A stretch of DNA of 17,175 bases from Verrucomicrobia bacterium UBA1263 (GTDB lineage Bacteria; Verrucomicrobiota; Verrucomicrobiia; Limisphaerales; UBA1412). Both the position numbers and the translations under genes were made by a program. The notes beneath the pieces are model-generated. The model ran no database searches. It was not told where the DNA came from and saw only the letters and a list, made by a program, of their open reading frames with translations. The stretch spans positions 10,722 to 27,896 of the forward strand of contig DBVN01000060.1 in assembly GCA_002308515.1 (NCBI GenBank), given 5' to 3'. This document shows, piece after piece, positions 16,352-17,175 of the stretch. Position 1 is the stretch's first letter. Every line of letters begins with the position of its first letter.

Positions 16352-16753
16352 GCTCTTTTCTTGTAATGACTTCAAGGCGGACCGTTAGATACTTCTGCCG
16401 GGAACACAGTCCTTCCGAAAAAGATATTCTCTTTTACTTCCAAACTTATCTTTCTGCTGTTGAGGCAAAAAGAGCTTCCGGCGGAACCATCGCAGCCCTC
16501 TTATTCTACATAGATATCATCCGGCGCGAATACGCCGGACACACATCATTCAACCACATCCGGCCCCGAAAAACAATCAAAATCTTCATACAGAGCATCT
16601 ATAAATACCAAATCATGCCAAAATCTCCCAAGTGTCCGCGTATCTCATCGTCCCCTCATCCTGACCGCATTTTATAACATTCTGATTTTCTTTTAATTAT
16701 ACTGTTTTTTCATTTTTATTCGATCCCTTTGGAATGTTTTGCGAGTTTTATCG

Positions 16754-16782
16754 TTGATTTTCTGGAAAAAATATCGTACAAG
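16754..16782 (+). promoter_or_regulatory. Possible sigma-70 promoter of gap
   Basis: TTGATT (16754-16759) and TACAAG (16777-16782) are 17 bases apart, each matching the consensus at four of six positions, downstream of a long AT-rich tract. Transcription would start near 16789. It is a pattern match only. Confidence 0.3.
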
Positions 16783-16790
16783 AGTACCGT

Positions 16791-16813
16791 GTGCATCCCA
16801 TCACCGGATGCAC
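16791..16813 (+). promoter_or_regulatory. Hairpin in the gap leader
   Basis: gtgcatcc (16791-16798) and ggatgcac (16806-16813) pair perfectly over eight bases with a seven-base loop, 21 bases before the gap start codon. No T-run follows, so it is not a terminator. If the promoter at 16754-16782 is right, the hairpin would sit at the very 5' end of the message, a position known to protect some mRNAs from decay. Confidence 0.5.
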
Positions 16814-16834
16814 GTTTAAGTAAGAATTAGAAAT

Positions 16835-17175
16835 ATGGCAGTTAAAGTTGCAATCAATGGGTTCGGACGCATTGGCCGCTTGGTTTTCCGCGCGATCGCC
16901 GAACAAGGTCTTCTTGAAAAAGGTGTCGAAGTCGTTGCCGTGGGTGACATTGTTCCCGCTGACAATCTGGCTTATCTTCTCAAATACGACTCCACACAGG
17001 GTCGTTTCAATGGTACCGTGGACTGCGCCAAGTCCTCCCCGGACAAGGAAGCTCCCGATGTCCTCATCGTCAATGGCAAACAGATCAAGGTCGTCAGCGC
17101 CAAGGATCCCAGCGGTCTTCCCTGGAAAGAACTGGGCGTGGAAGTCGTGATCGAATCCACCGGTCTCTTCACTGA
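16835..17175 (+). CDS. gap: Glyceraldehyde-3-phosphate dehydrogenase, N-terminal part
   Basis: The first 113 codons are present; the rest lies past the window end. GAPDH oxidises glyceraldehyde 3-phosphate to 1,3-bisphosphoglycerate in glycolysis. The NAD-binding start MAVKVAINGFGRIGRLVFRA is diagnostic, Asp38 in VGDIV fits a preference for NAD over NADP, and YDSTQGRF (52-59) and VIESTGLF (105-112) are family motifs. The stretch at 60-75 (NGTVDCAKSSPDKEAP) and GLLEKG at 25-30 are longer than in typical Gram-positive GAPDH and resemble the longer variant known from kinetoplastids and some bacteria. The start has no strong Shine-Dalgarno. The catalytic Cys region is not in the window. Confidence 0.96.
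   Translation, partial: MAVKVAINGFGRIGRLVFRAIAEQGLLEKGVEVVAVGDIVPADNLAYLLKYDSTQGRFNGTVDCAKSSPDKEAPDVLIVNGKQIKVVSAKDPSGLPWKELGVEVVIESTGLFT

Larger units (their letters stand above)
16352..16834. other. Non-coding gap between sdhC and gap
   Basis: This stretch of 483 bases divides the divergent sdh operon and GAPDH gene. It must hold the sdh promoter (minus) and the gap promoter (plus). I see no credible protein gene. The half next to gap (16670-16780) is strongly AT-rich. A hairpin with 7-bp arms, tccggcg (16520-16526) and cgccgga (16533-16539), sits in the GC-richer half, and a second at 16791-16813. Confidence 0.6.

Noticed and set aside
16366..16677. 103-codon plus-strand frame in the sdhC-gap gap
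   Set aside because: It starts just upstream of the sdhC start region, has no ribosome binding site, and the translation looks random.

Overview
The window reads as a chromosomal stretch of a member of the PVC superphylum (Lentisphaerota, Kiritimatiellota or a relative; inferred, not proven). The grounds are a single-polypeptide SecD-SecF, a type B succinate dehydrogenase with gene order sdhC-sdhA-sdhB, a Tat-exported PhoA-family phosphatase, two large secreted proteins of a style seen in Lentisphaerae and Planctomycetes, and weak or absent Shine-Dalgarno sequences before several genes.

Layout. Positions 1-2694 are on the minus strand: an alkaline phosphatase, a palindrome that may terminate it, a DUF59-Mrp P-loop ATPase, and the first 28 codons of a gene coupled to it by an ATGA overlap. 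From a divergent 137-base gap at 2695-2831, the plus strand carries two overlapping genes for large secreted proteins of unknown function and a small monohaem cytochrome c, closed by a strong intrinsic terminator at 7219-7251. Next comes an AT-rich insert-like segment (about 7255-8230) holding a zeta-toxin/COG4185-type P-loop protein with a TTG start and an overlapping 69-residue partner, a candidate toxin-antitoxin pair. A short 10-base-periodic intergenic repeat (8250-8281) separates it from the next block.

Positions 8292-12828 are a minus-strand run yajC-secDF-terC-exoD: the Sec translocon accessory pair followed at 20 bases by TerC, then ExoD by another ATGA overlap. Positions 12957-16351 hold the minus-strand sdhCAB operon, with a long terminator hairpin at 12889-12926. 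A 483-base non-coding gap (16352-16834) with two hairpins leads to the start of a GAPDH gene on the plus strand, cut by the window end.

How it works together. Most of the window is housekeeping: Sec export, succinate oxidation or fumarate reduction, glycolysis and Fe-S cluster handling. The parts that stand out are the secDF-terC linkage, which fits a role for TerC in supplying metal to exported proteins, the candidate toxin-antitoxin pair, and the unknown secreted pair. I found no CRISPR array, tRNA, rRNA or insertion sequence.
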